Positions 8,362 to 17,369 of a stretch of 64,000 nt of DNA are shown here, in pieces. The stretch is from Alteribacter natronophilus. Its GTDB lineage: Bacteria; Bacillota; Bacilli; Bacillales; Salisediminibacteriaceae. The notes beneath the pieces were generated by a model. The model ran no database searches. It saw only the letters and a program-made list of their open reading frames with translations, and was not told the DNA's origin. The stretch lies in NCBI RefSeq assembly GCF_006007885.1, contig NZ_VCRO01000003.1, forward strand, positions 124,001 through 188,000, read 5' to 3'. A program made the position numbers and the translations under genes. Within the stretch, counting starts at the first letter, position 1; every line of letters starts with the position of its first letter.

Positions 8362-9486
8362 TCACATCTCTTTCTCCTCTTTCCCATTTTCATGGTTCTC
8401 TTTTCGTTTAAGCATGTACAGCCTGTATGCATGGGAAACGACAACCTTGGAAACGGCATACGTTGGAACTGCAAGAAGGAGACCAATCAATCCGGCAAAC
8501 TGACCTGCAACAAGTAAAAGCAGGATAATTGTCAGCGGGTGGACAGCCAGCTTTTTCCCCATTATCTGAGGACTGATGACGTTACTTTCAACCTGCTGGA
8601 CCACGACGATCACAATTAGTACCTGAAGCACCATAAACGGGGAATCAATAATCGCCACAATAACGGCCGGTATTGTTCCAATCCACGGGCCTATAAAGGG
8701 AATTACGTTCGTTACCATCGCAACAAGGGCAAGGATAAGCGAATACTCGATTCCGATAATCAGAAAACCGATATACATGAGAACCCCGACACAGAAGCTT
8801 ACGATAATCTGCCCCTGTATGTAGTTACTCAGTGCTCCATCAAGATCTCCAAGAATCCGGTGACCCTCGTCACGCTGTTTTTCCGGTAGATACTTCAGCA
8901 CGGTATCCGGGAGCTTTTCCCCGTCCTTCAGCATGTAGAAAAGGATGAAAGGAATAATAATGATAATGATGAGAATGCTTGTGACTGTGCCGATAAAACC
9001 GGCAATGTTACGGGAGATCACCTCAAATGCCTGGGTGAGGTAGTCAGTCAGGTTTTCCGTAATTTCCTCGATGGAAAAATTCTCTGTTTCCTGGAAACGG
9101 TCCACCCATTCATTGTTCTGAAATTCAATGAGCATCGCTCTGAAGTCGTTAAACAGAGCAGGTGCATTGGCAACAAGATTATTTACCTGTTCCTGAAGGG
9201 TCGGCCCGATAAGGAAAACGAGGCCGGTAATGACACCAATTCCAAGCAGATAAATCATCAGAATTGCCAGAGGCTTCGGCACTCTGCGTTTATGAAGCAG
9301 CCCTACAATTGGCCGCAGCAGGTAAAAAAGAACCCCGGCTAAGAGAAATGGCACAAACAGTGTTGAAACCATAACACTGATTGGTGTGAAAATAAAAGGT
9401 ACCAGAGTTGCCAGGTAAATGATGAGGAGAACAAAGGTTAATCCGTATAAAAATCTGAAAAACTTCGACTTTGGCAACAGGTTCAC
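8362..9486 (-). CDS. AI-2E family transporter (YueF/YrrI-type permease)
   Basis: A 374-residue polytopic membrane protein. There are hydrophobic helices near the N-terminus (two pairs), a polar amphipathic region of about residues 95-150 (QEQVNNLVANAPALFNDF through TDYLTQAFE), then five more helices. Motifs of the AI-2E/PerM family are present: PFILFYMLKDGEKLP, GQIIVSFCVGVLMYIGFLIIG, NVIPFIGPWIGTIPAVIVA and QQVESNVISPQIMGKKL. The family includes quorum-signal exporters and Na+/H+ antiporters, so substrate is open; in an alkaliphile, ion exchange is as plausible as signal export. Confidence 0.88.
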   Translation of the reverse strand: MNLLPKSKFFRFLYGLTFVLLIIYLATLVPFIFTPISVMVSTLFVPFLLAGVLFYLLRPIVGLLHKRRVPKPLAILMIYLLGIGVITGLVFLIGPTLQEQVNNLVANAPALFNDFRAMLIEFQNNEWVDRFQETENFSIEEITENLTDYLTQAFEVISRNIAGFIGTVTSILIIIIIIPFILFYMLKDGEKLPDTVLKYLPEKQRDEGHRILGDLDGALSNYIQGQIIVSFCVGVLMYIGFLIIGIEYSLILALVAMVTNVIPFIGPWIGTIPAVIVAIIDSPFMVLQVLIVIVVVQQVESNVISPQIMGKKLAVHPLTIILLLLVAGQFAGLIGLLLAVPTYAVSKVVVSHAYRLYMLKRKENHENGKEEKEM

Positions 9487-9584
9487 CTACCTTTTTTATA
9501 TATGGCATATTATAGCACAATCTTCCTCCTGCGCCCGTTTTTAAAACGTGCCGCTTCTCTGCTTTCGGAACGTATTTTCTGCCT

Positions 9585-9618
9585 GAAAATACCCGCTGCC
9601 GTTTACCGGGAGCGGGTA
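9585..9618 (-). terminator. Terminator of the LacI-family gene
   Basis: The perfect stem TACCCGCT / AGCGGGTA (9590-9597 with 9611-9618) is followed on the minus strand by ATTTTC. The T tract is short, so confidence is moderate. Confidence 0.55.
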
Positions 9619-9633
9619 ATAATACGTCAATAC

Positions 9634-10677
9634 CTATTGATGAGCAGGCTTTTTAGACTGGCGCCTGCACGACTGCCGTTTAATCAGCTTGTGGGGAATA
9701 AGAACTTTTTTCGGTTTCGCAGCGGGCTGCATGATTTTTTCGATCAGGCAGGTGGCCGCCTCATAACCGAGACTGTAGATGTTAATATCCACAGTTGTCA
9801 TCGGCGGTGCAGACAGCTCCGAAATCATCACGTTGTTGAAACTCACGATGGAAACATCGTCAGGCACCTTCATATCCATCTCACTCAGCATCCGGAGTAC
9901 ACCGAACGTCATCATATCATCGGCAACGAGCATCGCAGTAGGCGGCTCCTTAAGGCTCATCAGATCAATGACCGCTTCCTGGCCGCCCTCCTGAATTTCC
10001 TCATGAAACACAACATATTCGTCCCTGAGCTTCACCCCTGCATTGTTAAGAGCGCGTTCATAGCCTTCCATATGGTCGACGGTGACAACAAAATCAAGAT
10101 TGCCCCCGATAAAAGCAATCCGTTCATGACCGAGGAGAAGCAGGTATTCGGTAACTGTTTTTGCAGCTTTAAAGTTGTCGTTGTTTACGTAGGTGATATC
10201 CGACATTCTCTGGTCGTACGGCCGCCCAATTACTGTAAAAGGAAATTTCTGTTCATAAAGGTATGAAATCACTTTGTCATTCACCCGCGAGTAGAGAAGA
10301 ATGATTCCGTCCACGCGGCGCCCCTGCACCATATGCTTTACTTCTTCAAAGATCTCTTCCTCTGTCTGTCCCGTTGAAAGATAGAGTCCGTATTCGAGCA
10401 TATGGGCTTTTGTACTGATCCCCCGGATGACTTCCGGGAAAAAAGGATTCTGGAACGTTTTATTTGCAGAGTTTGGCATGACCAGTCCAATTGTTTTCGT
10501 ACTCTGGTTTGCAAGACTGCGTGCATTGAAGTTAGGGTGATACCCCAGCTCGCTCATTGCCTCCCTCACTTTTTCCTTCGTGCGCTGACTGATCCTCGGG
10601 CTGTTTGCAATAACCCGGGATACTGTGGAAGGAGCCACATTTGCACGCTTTGCCACGTCTTTTATTGTCACGGCCAT
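9634..10677 (-). CDS. malR: LacI-family transcriptional regulator, probable maltodextrin repressor
   Basis: A 347-residue regulator. Residues 4-26 form the LacI helix-turn-helix (TIKDVAKRANVAPSTVSRVI) followed by the hinge helix (NARSLANQSTKTIGLV); the rest is a periplasmic-binding-like effector domain ending with a basic tail. It is the last gene on the minus strand of the maltodextrin locus, 145 bases after the alpha-glucosidase gene. The mal promoter region (about 17.0-17.35 kb) contains several CAANCG-type LacI half-palindromes, which makes MalR the natural name, but other sugars are possible. The ATG at 10677 has AGGGATG upstream. Confidence 0.85.
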   Translation of the reverse strand: MAVTIKDVAKRANVAPSTVSRVIANSPRISQRTKEKVREAMSELGYHPNFNARSLANQSTKTIGLVMPNSANKTFQNPFFPEVIRGISTKAHMLEYGLYLSTGQTEEEIFEEVKHMVQGRRVDGIILLYSRVNDKVISYLYEQKFPFTVIGRPYDQRMSDITYVNNDNFKAAKTVTEYLLLLGHERIAFIGGNLDFVVTVDHMEGYERALNNAGVKLRDEYVVFHEEIQEGGQEAVIDLMSLKEPPTAMLVADDMMTFGVLRMLSEMDMKVPDDVSIVSFNNVMISELSAPPMTTVDINIYSLGYEAATCLIEKIMQPAAKPKKVLIPHKLIKRQSCRRQSKKPAHQ

Positions 10678-10763
10678 GGGCTTAACATCCCTTCGTTTAT
10701 ATTCAGAACCAGGCAGGATGTCCGGATGCAGACTGGTTATCGTTTAATCCTGCAGGTTCTGCC

Positions 10764-10806
10764 GGCGGTGGCAGTACAGGGGCAGATGCCACCTGAAACC
10801 ACCGCC
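10764..10806 (-). other. Strong GC-rich stem-loop between alpha-glucosidase and lacI-type genes
   Basis: A perfect 8-bp stem GGCGGTGG / CCACCGCC (10764-10771 with 10799-10806) has no T tract after it, so it is more likely an mRNA-processing or stabilising hairpin than a terminator, and would let transcription continue into the regulator gene. Confidence 0.45.
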
Positions 10807-10822
10807 GCCCCCTGAATCTTTT

Positions 10823-13189
10823 TTATCGTTGTACTCTGATTTTCACAATGCCGCTTCCAAGCGTTTCAAAATGCGCTGTATTGCCATTAACGGATATTTC
10901 CTTCAGCTCATCCGCTCCGTGGACAAAAACAGTAAGCTCTTCCCAGTCAGGCGTATAAGTGCCGTTTACAGAGCCGGAAGTAATGGAGAGTCTGGTTTGA
11001 TCATACGAAAAGGTGACAGGCATTTCAAACGATTCTCCGGTTTCGTAACCGAAAGTTTCACCATCGTCATCATACACCGTATACGACGTCTCGCCTTTTT
11101 CACCGGCATAGAAATGAAGCTGGTAATCGGTTTCCTTCACCGCCGTTGAACGCTTAGGGGATCCGTGTGCTACCACTGACCCTCTCTTCACAAAAACAGG
11201 CAGCGTTTCAAGATCAGCCTCTGTAAGAATGTGTCTGCCACCCTCAATCACTTCCTCAGTCCAGTAGTTTACCCAGTTCCCCTCAGGAAGGTAAACGGCG
11301 CGGTGGAAAGTATCCGGTGCTGTAATCGGTGCTACGATGACATTTTCACCAATCATAAACTGATCGCTGAGATTAAACGTGGCCGGATCTTCAGGATATT
11401 CGAGAACAAGCGGGCGCATAACCGGCACACCGGTAACCGACGCGTCACGAAACAGCTTGTACAGCTGCGGCATCCAGATGTAGCGGAGGTCGATGTATTT
11501 TTTAACGTTTTTCTCCACGTCCTCCCCAAAACTCCACGGTTCCTGGCGGAGGGTTCCGATGGCACTGTGGTTTCTGAAGTACGGGGTAAACGTTCCGAAC
11601 TGAGTCCACCGTGCAAGCAGCTGGCCGTTGGCATCGTGTGCAAACCCGCCCACATCGGGCCCAGTGAAAGGTACACCGGACATGCCAAGGTTCATACACA
11701 TAGGAATCGCCAGCTGGAGATGCTCCCAGAAGCTGCGGTTATCTCCGGTCCAGACACTTCCGTAGCGCTGGACTCCGGCATAACCTGCACGGGTTAAAAG
11801 AAACGTCCGTTTTCCATTGAGATTCTTCTTCATTCCTTCATACGTTGCCTCGCCCATCTTCAGTCCATAGATGTTATGAACCTCCCGGTGGGTTTTCGGA
11901 CTGCCGTTGTTCTCATGGATCACCTTCGTATCCATCGTCTTTGTTTCGTTAAAAACAGCAGGTTCATTCATGTCGTTCCAGATACCTTCAATCCCGAGTT
12001 CCGTATAAAATCTGTGCTTCTCACCCCACCAGTCGCGGACATCATCCTTGGTGAAGTCAGGAAAGGCACTGTTCCCGGGCCATACATCGCCGTAATAGAC
12101 ATTACCTTCGATATATTTGCAGAAGTGATCCTGCCGGATTCCCTCCTGGTATGCTCCGTATTCCGGATCTTCCTTCACACCGGGATCGACAATCGGCACA
12201 ACCCTGATGCCCTGCTCCTTCAGATCTGCAATGAGCTTCTTCGGATCCGGAAAGCGGTCTTCATCAAAGGTAAAGACGCGGTAGCCGTCCATATAGTGAA
12301 TATCCAGATAAACGGCATCCACAGGGATCTCCTTTTCAATAAACTGACTCACAAGCTCACGAACTTCCTCTTCCGTTTCATAGCTGTAGCGTGACTGATG
12401 ATATCCGATCGCCCACTTCGGAGGAAGCGGCATCGTACCTGTCAGACCTGTGTACTGGCCGAGGACTTCTTTCATAGTCGGGCCGGCCATCACGTAGTAA
12501 TCCATCTGTCCGCTTTCGCAGCTGAAGTGATAAGTCCCGTCTCCATTACGCATATTAAAGTGCGTTTTTCCAGGGTTGTCAAAGAACAGACCATGAGCAT
12601 GTCCGTTTCTCAGGGTCATGAAAAACGGAATCGACTGGTAAAGGGCGTCTGTTTCCGGATTGTGCGGTGCGTAGACATCTGTGTTCCACATTGTCATTTT
12701 TTCGCCGCGTTTATCAAGAAAGCCGGTCTTTTCACCAAAACCGTAATAGTGGTCGGCCTCATCAGATTCCTTATAGCAGACAATTTCCCCATTAGCACTG
12801 TGTCCCATTCCTTTGTCACCTTCGGAAATCAGAACTCTGCCACTGCTGTCCAAAAACGTAATCCGGAGCGGATCTGTAGTTACATGAGCTGTCAGATTGC
12901 CGGCAGTCAGTGTAAAACTGCCTTCCTGTTCCTGAAGATCAACCTTTATATTTTCCGGGGTCTGAATTACCGCAAAGCTGTCATCCAGCACGGGAACCTG
13001 TTTCGGGTTCATGACAACCCTGGCCACACTGCTGCTGTAAAAAAGGATCGTAACGTATCCATTTTCACATTCCAGCTGCAGGTGGGACGCCCCTTTCTGA
13101 ACAGCGGTCACGCTGCCTGCATCGCGGTAGTCCGTTCCCTCAATCTGCTTTTTATTTCCCGGGTGAATCGCAAAACTTGTGTCCTGCAT
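10823..13189 (-). CDS. Alpha-glucosidase, glycoside hydrolase family 31
   Basis: A 788-residue cytoplasmic enzyme that would release glucose from maltose, isomaltose or maltodextrins. It has an N-terminal beta-sandwich (to about residue 245), the catalytic barrel, and C-terminal beta domains. The GH31 signature GIWNDMNEPAVF contains the nucleophile Asp406, and WTGDNRSFW supplies the acid/base Asp483; WAIGYHQSRYSY and DIHYMDGYRVFTFD are also family motifs. No signal peptide is present, which fits use of sugars after import by the adjacent MalEFG. AGGAGG precedes the ATG at 13189. A terminator-like hairpin separates it from malG, so it may have attenuated or separate expression. Substrate linkage (alpha-1,4 or alpha-1,6) is not decided by sequence reading. 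Confidence 0.92.
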   Translation of the reverse strand: MQDTSFAIHPGNKKQIEGTDYRDAGSVTAVQKGASHLQLECENGYVTILFYSSSVARVVMNPKQVPVLDDSFAVIQTPENIKVDLQEQEGSFTLTAGNLTAHVTTDPLRITFLDSSGRVLISEGDKGMGHSANGEIVCYKESDEADHYYGFGEKTGFLDKRGEKMTMWNTDVYAPHNPETDALYQSIPFFMTLRNGHAHGLFFDNPGKTHFNMRNGDGTYHFSCESGQMDYYVMAGPTMKEVLGQYTGLTGTMPLPPKWAIGYHQSRYSYETEEEVRELVSQFIEKEIPVDAVYLDIHYMDGYRVFTFDEDRFPDPKKLIADLKEQGIRVVPIVDPGVKEDPEYGAYQEGIRQDHFCKYIEGNVYYGDVWPGNSAFPDFTKDDVRDWWGEKHRFYTELGIEGIWNDMNEPAVFNETKTMDTKVIHENNGSPKTHREVHNIYGLKMGEATYEGMKKNLNGKRTFLLTRAGYAGVQRYGSVWTGDNRSFWEHLQLAIPMCMNLGMSGVPFTGPDVGGFAHDANGQLLARWTQFGTFTPYFRNHSAIGTLRQEPWSFGEDVEKNVKKYIDLRYIWMPQLYKLFRDASVTGVPVMRPLVLEYPEDPATFNLSDQFMIGENVIVAPITAPDTFHRAVYLPEGNWVNYWTEEVIEGGRHILTEADLETLPVFVKRGSVVAHGSPKRSTAVKETDYQLHFYAGEKGETSYTVYDDDGETFGYETGESFEMPVTFSYDQTRLSITSGSVNGTYTPDWEELTVFVHGADELKEISVNGNTAHFETLGSGIVKIRVQR

Positions 13190-13270
13190 TCCAAAACCCT
13201 CCTGCCAGTTCGTTTTAATTTACTGTTTTACTCGTTTCCAGAACACTGCGGTAGAATATCTTCTGCAAAG

Positions 13271-13322
13271 AAAAAGATACGGAAGAAAGAAGGGACCTTT
13301 CTTGTACCGTATCTTTTCGAAT
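13271..13322 (-). terminator. Terminator or attenuator between malG and the GH31 gene
   Basis: The outer stem AAAAGATACGG / CCGTATCTTTT and nested stem AAGAAAG / CTTTCTT lie just after the malG stop; on the minus strand TTTTTCTTT follows. Read-through would give the downstream enzyme at a lower level. Confidence 0.75.
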
Positions 13323-13331
13323 ATGCAGCTG

Positions 13332-14207
13332 TTACCCTTTTGTAGCCCCTGATGTAAGACCGGAAATCAGGTAGCGCTGCAGGTACAGGAATACTGCTGC
13401 GATCGGTACGGCAATCAGAATCGCACCGGCTGCGAATCGTGTAAAGTTGTTTGCGAACTGATCGTTAACGAAGTTGAACAGCCCCAGTGCCAGGGTAAAG
13501 TTCTCCGGACTCCGGAGTACAATCCTCGGCAGAATAAAGTCCATAAACGGTGCCATGAAGTTAAACAGGGCAACAACCGCCAGAATCGGCTTTGCAAGAG
13601 GAAGCATGATCTGGAAGAACACCCTCAGGTGACCGGCTCCGTCAATTCTGGCTGACTCATCGAGCTCCCGCGGAATCGTGTCAAAATACCCTTTTACAAG
13701 GAAAGCGTTCATTGGGATCGCCCCACCTACATAAATAATGATCAGACCAAGCAGGGAATCAAGAAGGCCAACCATATTCAGAAGGATGTAAAGTGCCACC
13801 ATTGCCATCAGTACCGGGAACATCTGAACAAGAAGGAAGGCGTAAAGCCCGTTTTTCCGTCCGACAAACCGGTAGCGTGAAAATGCATACGCCACAAGGG
13901 CAACCATAAACGTTGCAATGATCGAGGTTGAGAAAGCCACAATCAGCGTATTCTGGTACCACTGAATATAATTACTTCTCGGATCCGTAAAAAGCCAGAC
14001 GTAGTGTTCAAGGGACCAGTTTTCCGGAATCATGGAAGCACCGTAAAGGCTTGAACCGGGATTCAGGGAAAGACCGAACGCCCAGAGAAGCGGGTAAAAG
14101 ATAATGACAAACATGATCCCGATCACTGTGTAAATACCGGTAAGTTCAAGGAGGTTTCTCCTTTTTTTACTCATTCTTTTAGGTTTCTTCGCTGCTTGTG
14201 TACTCAT
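13332..14207 (-). CDS. mdxG: Maltodextrin ABC transporter permease, MalG/MdxG type
   Basis: A 291-residue inner permease of a carbohydrate ABC importer (CUT1 class). Six membrane helices are visible, starting at LLELTGIYTVIGIMFVIIFY. The cytoplasmic EAA loop reads ELDESARIDGAGHLRVFFQI followed by MLPLAKP, which contacts the ATPase. Its ATG shares one base with the TAA of malF (TAATG), so the two are translationally coupled. The end of the protein (ISGLTSGATKG) matches MalG proteins. No ATP-binding gene lies in the cluster, so a shared MsmX-type ATPase encoded elsewhere is expected. Confidence 0.92.
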   Translation of the reverse strand: MSTQAAKKPKRMSKKRRNLLELTGIYTVIGIMFVIIFYPLLWAFGLSLNPGSSLYGASMIPENWSLEHYVWLFTDPRSNYIQWYQNTLIVAFSTSIIATFMVALVAYAFSRYRFVGRKNGLYAFLLVQMFPVLMAMVALYILLNMVGLLDSLLGLIIIYVGGAIPMNAFLVKGYFDTIPRELDESARIDGAGHLRVFFQIMLPLAKPILAVVALFNFMAPFMDFILPRIVLRSPENFTLALGLFNFVNDQFANNFTRFAAGAILIAVPIAAVFLYLQRYLISGLTSGATKG

Positions 14208-15514
14208 TATATCTGCCCCTCCTCTTTAAACGATCTTGAACGGCGGAACTGGAAGAAGGCGAATGTAACTACCAGAAGGCCAAGAATGATCGAGATTGCA
14301 GCAGCCATATTAAACTGCTGTGTTTCAAATGTCAGCCCGTACACCCACGAGATCAGGATGTCGGTACCTCCGGCGACCTGCCCCCGTACAGGCGGTCCAC
14401 CCTGGTTAAAGAGATAGATAATATTAAAGTTGTTAAAGTTAAAGGAATACTGCATGATCAGAAGCGGTGCCGTGGCAAACATGACGTGCGGAAACGTAAT
14501 GTTCCTGAATTTCTGCCAGCGGTTCGCGCCGTCAATGTCAGCCGCTTCGTACCAGTCACTGGAAATACTCTGGAGTACCCCGGTGAACAGTGCGAATACA
14601 AACGGGAACCCGAGCCACACCTGAATCATAATCAGGGCTATTTTGGCAAAAAACGGATCGCTCATCCATGGCAGACCTGATCCGAAAAGAGGCTCCAGAA
14701 TGTCACGGTTAATTGCTCCGAAGTTATCGTTGAACAGAGCGGAAAAAATGATAATGGATACGAACCCGGGTACAGCCCAGGGAAGAATAAATACAGTACG
14801 AATAAGTTTTTTCCCTTTAACTCGTGCATCGTTGACAAGGATCGCAAGGAATAGAGCAAGAGCAATCTGCAGCGTAGTCGCAACAAACGTCCAGATCAGT
14901 GTCCAGGACAATACGCTGAAGAAGGTATTGCGCCACTCCGAAATCGTAAAGAGTCTTACAAAGTTATCAAATCCCACCCAGTCCAGGATGTTTCTCGGCG
15001 GTGCATTGTAAAGGTTATAGTTTGTAAAAGCCAGTCCAACCATGAACAGAAGCGGAAAAATAACAACAAAGATAAGAAGAAAGAGTCCAGGTGCTATAAG
15101 ATAATAAGGGAATCCGGTGTCCCAGGCGTTTCTGAAACCTTCCTTTATCCCGGGAACGGTCCAGCCTAATTGAATTCTCTTTGCGTCCTTACGTGCGTCA
15201 ATTATATTTACTACATAAAAAGTAATAAAGAAGGTAAGAAAAATCAGAGACAGAATACCGTAACTGAGGAAAATACGGGAGTCATCCTCACGGGGAATCT
15301 CACCGAGCGTTACAAGTCCCTGAAGACCATCTGTAATAAATTCAAATAAAACCAGAAGAAAAGCCGCAAAGAGAATGAATAAGGTCGCACCTTTAAACCA
15401 CCGTCTGTTGTACATTTGCCCTAAACCTGGAATGATTGAAAGCAATGCAGCTACATTTGGATTGTGTTTTTCATTCACGATCTTTACGTCTGGTTGATTA
15501 TCGTTAGTAGCCAT
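14207..15514 (-). CDS. mdxF: Maltodextrin ABC transporter permease, MalF/MdxF type
   Basis: A CUT1-class permease of 435 residues, longer than usual MalF-type CUT1 proteins of about 300 because of an N-terminal extension containing two or three extra helices (about residues 20-130), as in Bacillus MdxF. The core includes FPYYLIAPGLFLLIFVVIFP, and the EAA loop EAADIDGANRWQKFRNITFP. The frame extends to 15571, but the ATG at 15514 is preceded by AGCAGGAGG at correct spacing and is preferred. It is 69 bases downstream of malE and overlaps malG by one base. Confidence 0.9.
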   Translation of the reverse strand: MATNDNQPDVKIVNEKHNPNVAALLSIIPGLGQMYNRRWFKGATLFILFAAFLLVLFEFITDGLQGLVTLGEIPREDDSRIFLSYGILSLIFLTFFITFYVVNIIDARKDAKRIQLGWTVPGIKEGFRNAWDTGFPYYLIAPGLFLLIFVVIFPLLFMVGLAFTNYNLYNAPPRNILDWVGFDNFVRLFTISEWRNTFFSVLSWTLIWTFVATTLQIALALFLAILVNDARVKGKKLIRTVFILPWAVPGFVSIIIFSALFNDNFGAINRDILEPLFGSGLPWMSDPFFAKIALIMIQVWLGFPFVFALFTGVLQSISSDWYEAADIDGANRWQKFRNITFPHVMFATAPLLIMQYSFNFNNFNIIYLFNQGGPPVRGQVAGGTDILISWVYGLTFETQQFNMAAAISIILGLLVVTFAFFQFRRSRSFKEEGQI

Positions 15515-15583
15515 AGTTGCGTCCTCCTGCTTTAAAGAATCGGGATTGGAGAACTGCTTCCCCAATCCCATCTTTTAACTGTC

Positions 15584-16888
15584 TTATTGACCCATGATCG
15601 CAATCTGCTCGCGAATCTGTTCTACAGCTTCGTCAAGGACTTCCTGAGGATCATCACCCTGGGAAATAAACTGCAGTGCATCACTGGCCGGCTCCCATAC
15701 CTGGCTCATTTCAGGTACGTTCGGCATCGGCTCTGCAACCTGGGTCTGATCAAAGATCGGCCCCATGAATTCGTCATCGATTTCTACAGCCGTGTGTGCA
15801 GGAAGCTCACCTGCAACCTCAAAGTAATGCTCGGAGTTCTCTGCATTCGTCATGAATAGTGCAAGTTCAGTAGCCCAGTAATGATGCTCGGAGTACTCGG
15901 ATACGAGCCATCCTTTGTTACCGGAGAAGGAGTTCAGCTGATCGCCATTCCACTCAGGAAGCATCGCTACAGCAAGGCTGTCACCAAGGGCGTCACGGTA
16001 GTCAGGGATTGCCCATGGACCTGTGATAACCGATCCGACTTTCCCATCCTGGAAGAGACCGTTCATAACCTCTCCATCAACACCAGTAGGCATGTAATCT
16101 TCTTCAAACCAGGACTGAATCAGTTCAGCACCCTGTACAGCACCTTCGTTGTTAAGACCAATGTCCTCTGTGTTATAAACACCGTCTTCATCCTGGTCAA
16201 AGATGTATCCGCCTGCACCTGTCAGGAACGGGTATACGAAATAGAGGTTTGTAGCTTCCATAAGAAATCCGTACTCGTCTGCACTGCGGTCTGTATGTTC
16301 TGAAGCTATTTCCATCAGTTCATCCACAGTCTGAGGGGCTTCTTCAACAATATCTGTGTTATAGAAAAGCGCGTAGGTCTCAACTACTGCAGGAATACCA
16401 TACTGTTCTCCCTCATAGCTGAAAGATGTTACGGCTTCCTCGTTGTATTCTGCAAGACGCTCTGCCTGATCATCAGTAAGATCAAGTTCTCTTGCAAGAC
16501 CCTGAAGCACGATGTCTCCCATACGATCATGCGGCTGGAAGAACAGGTCAGGACCCTGACCGGACGGACCATCAAGGCTGATCGCCTCTGTCTGGTCAAG
16601 CATGGAGAACGGAGTAATTTCAACTGCAATACCATGCTCGTCCTCAAAACGGTCCGCAAACTCTTCGTGAGCATCAAGCTGGGAATCTTCATCGTTTACC
16701 CATATAGAAAGTGATTCTGGTTTTTCAGGTTCTTCGCCATCTCCCTCGGCAGTGTCACCGTTTTCTTCTGTACCGGTGTCCTGGTCGTCTGCAGGAGTTT
16801 CCTCGGCATCATCTCCACCGCCGCAGGCTGCAAGACCGACAGAAAGGGCAAGAATTGCTGCCGGTGTCAAAAACTTCGCTCTAAACAT
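15584..16888 (-). CDS. mdxE: Maltose/maltodextrin-binding lipoprotein
   Basis: A 434-residue extracellular solute-binding protein of family 1. The signal peptide ends in the lipobox GLAAC with Cys22 as lipid anchor, followed by a long acidic Asp/Glu/Gly linker (about 23-58). The mature fold begins SLSIWVNDEDSQLDAHEEF, close to the MalE/MdxE start; WAIPDYRDALG and GNKGWLVSEYSEH are typical of maltodextrin-binding proteins. It captures the sugar outside and delivers it to MalF/MalG. AAGGGGG precedes the ATG. It is the first gene of the mal operon, behind a leader of about 280 bases. Confidence 0.92.
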   Translation of the reverse strand: MFRAKFLTPAAILALSVGLAACGGGDDAEETPADDQDTGTEENGDTAEGDGEEPEKPESLSIWVNDEDSQLDAHEEFADRFEDEHGIAVEITPFSMLDQTEAISLDGPSGQGPDLFFQPHDRMGDIVLQGLARELDLTDDQAERLAEYNEEAVTSFSYEGEQYGIPAVVETYALFYNTDIVEEAPQTVDELMEIASEHTDRSADEYGFLMEATNLYFVYPFLTGAGGYIFDQDEDGVYNTEDIGLNNEGAVQGAELIQSWFEEDYMPTGVDGEVMNGLFQDGKVGSVITGPWAIPDYRDALGDSLAVAMLPEWNGDQLNSFSGNKGWLVSEYSEHHYWATELALFMTNAENSEHYFEVAGELPAHTAVEIDDEFMGPIFDQTQVAEPMPNVPEMSQVWEPASDALQFISQGDDPQEVLDEAVEQIREQIAIMGQ

Positions 16889-17002
16889 TGTGTTTCCCCC
16901 TTAAAATAAGTATGTGTAAGTACTGTGCACTCATCTGTCTGTCATAATGCACTCCTATAAGCGGCCTCCCTGATGCGTGAATACTTCCTATCTCAGCGAA
17001 TA

Positions 17003-17018
17003 CTGAAGCGCTTTCACA
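17003..17018 (-). promoter_or_regulatory. cre-like / LacI-type operator in the mal leader
   Basis: On the minus strand TGTGAAAGCGCTTCAG contains the centre AAGCGCTT and 10 of the bases of the CcpA site TGWAANCGNTNWCA. It lies about 155 bases downstream of the predicted start of transcription, a position used for roadblock repression by CcpA. Confidence 0.6.
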
Positions 17019-17095
17019 CAGGGCAGGATCTGAACCTTACACAGTTCATACAGGGTCGTATGGCCCAGGTTCTGCTGTGAGTGCAAGAGGTGAGA

Positions 17096-17162
17096 CAACC
17101 GTTTGCACAATATGGGCAAAAACAATTCACAGAATGAAAATTACTCTGTGAAATCGTTTGCA
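17096..17162 (-). promoter_or_regulatory. Pair of LacI-type (MalR) operators just downstream of the mal promoter
   Basis: Two similar sites read on the minus strand TGCAAACGGTTG (17096-17107) and TGCAAACGATTTCA (17149-17162). The second begins about 10 bases after the predicted transcription start. An 8-bp inverted repeat TTCACAGA / TCTGTGAA (17126-17133 with 17145-17152) lies between and overlaps the second site. The arrangement suits repression by the LacI-family protein encoded at the end of this operon. Confidence 0.6.
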
Positions 17163-17178
17163 CCTGCTTTACAATTTT

Positions 17179-17207
17179 ATTATATAGGCACTCTATTAGA
17201 AATACAA
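17179..17207 (-). promoter_or_regulatory. Sigma-A promoter of the mal operon
   Basis: On the minus strand TTGTAT (17202-17207), a 17-base spacer and TATAAT (17179-17184). Transcription would begin near 17172, giving a leader of about 284 bases before malE. Confidence 0.75.
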
Positions 17208-17334
17208 CCCTTTTTATATAAATTTCTGTAACCGCTTACTTTTTTACTGATATAACTTCCGGTACTTGTGAACACCTTTATATCAGTAGTTTACCAGTGT
17301 TTCAGGGATGGTTTTTCTATACCTCAATACTATA

Positions 17335-17350
17335 TTGCAAGCGGTTGCGC
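17335..17350. promoter_or_regulatory. Upstream LacI-type operator
   Basis: TTGCAAGCGGTTGCGC contains the near-palindrome GCAAGCGGTTGC, like the two sites near the promoter, and lies about 165 bases upstream of the start of transcription; it may allow looping with them or act on the end of the AraC gene's transcript. Confidence 0.5.
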
Positions 17351-17369
17351 ACTTTACTGTTAAAAAGGA

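Noticed and set aside
8339-8369. Terminator between the AI-2E and rhodanese genes
   Set aside because: A 7-bp stem exists, but its loop is 15 bases long, no T tract follows on the minus strand and it overlaps the stop codon.
9502-10266. A 254-residue plus-strand frame
   Set aside because: It is antisense to the LacI-family gene and has no family features.
12398-13345. A 315-residue plus-strand frame
   Set aside because: It is opposite the GH31 gene, which has complete catalytic motifs; no start signal is present.
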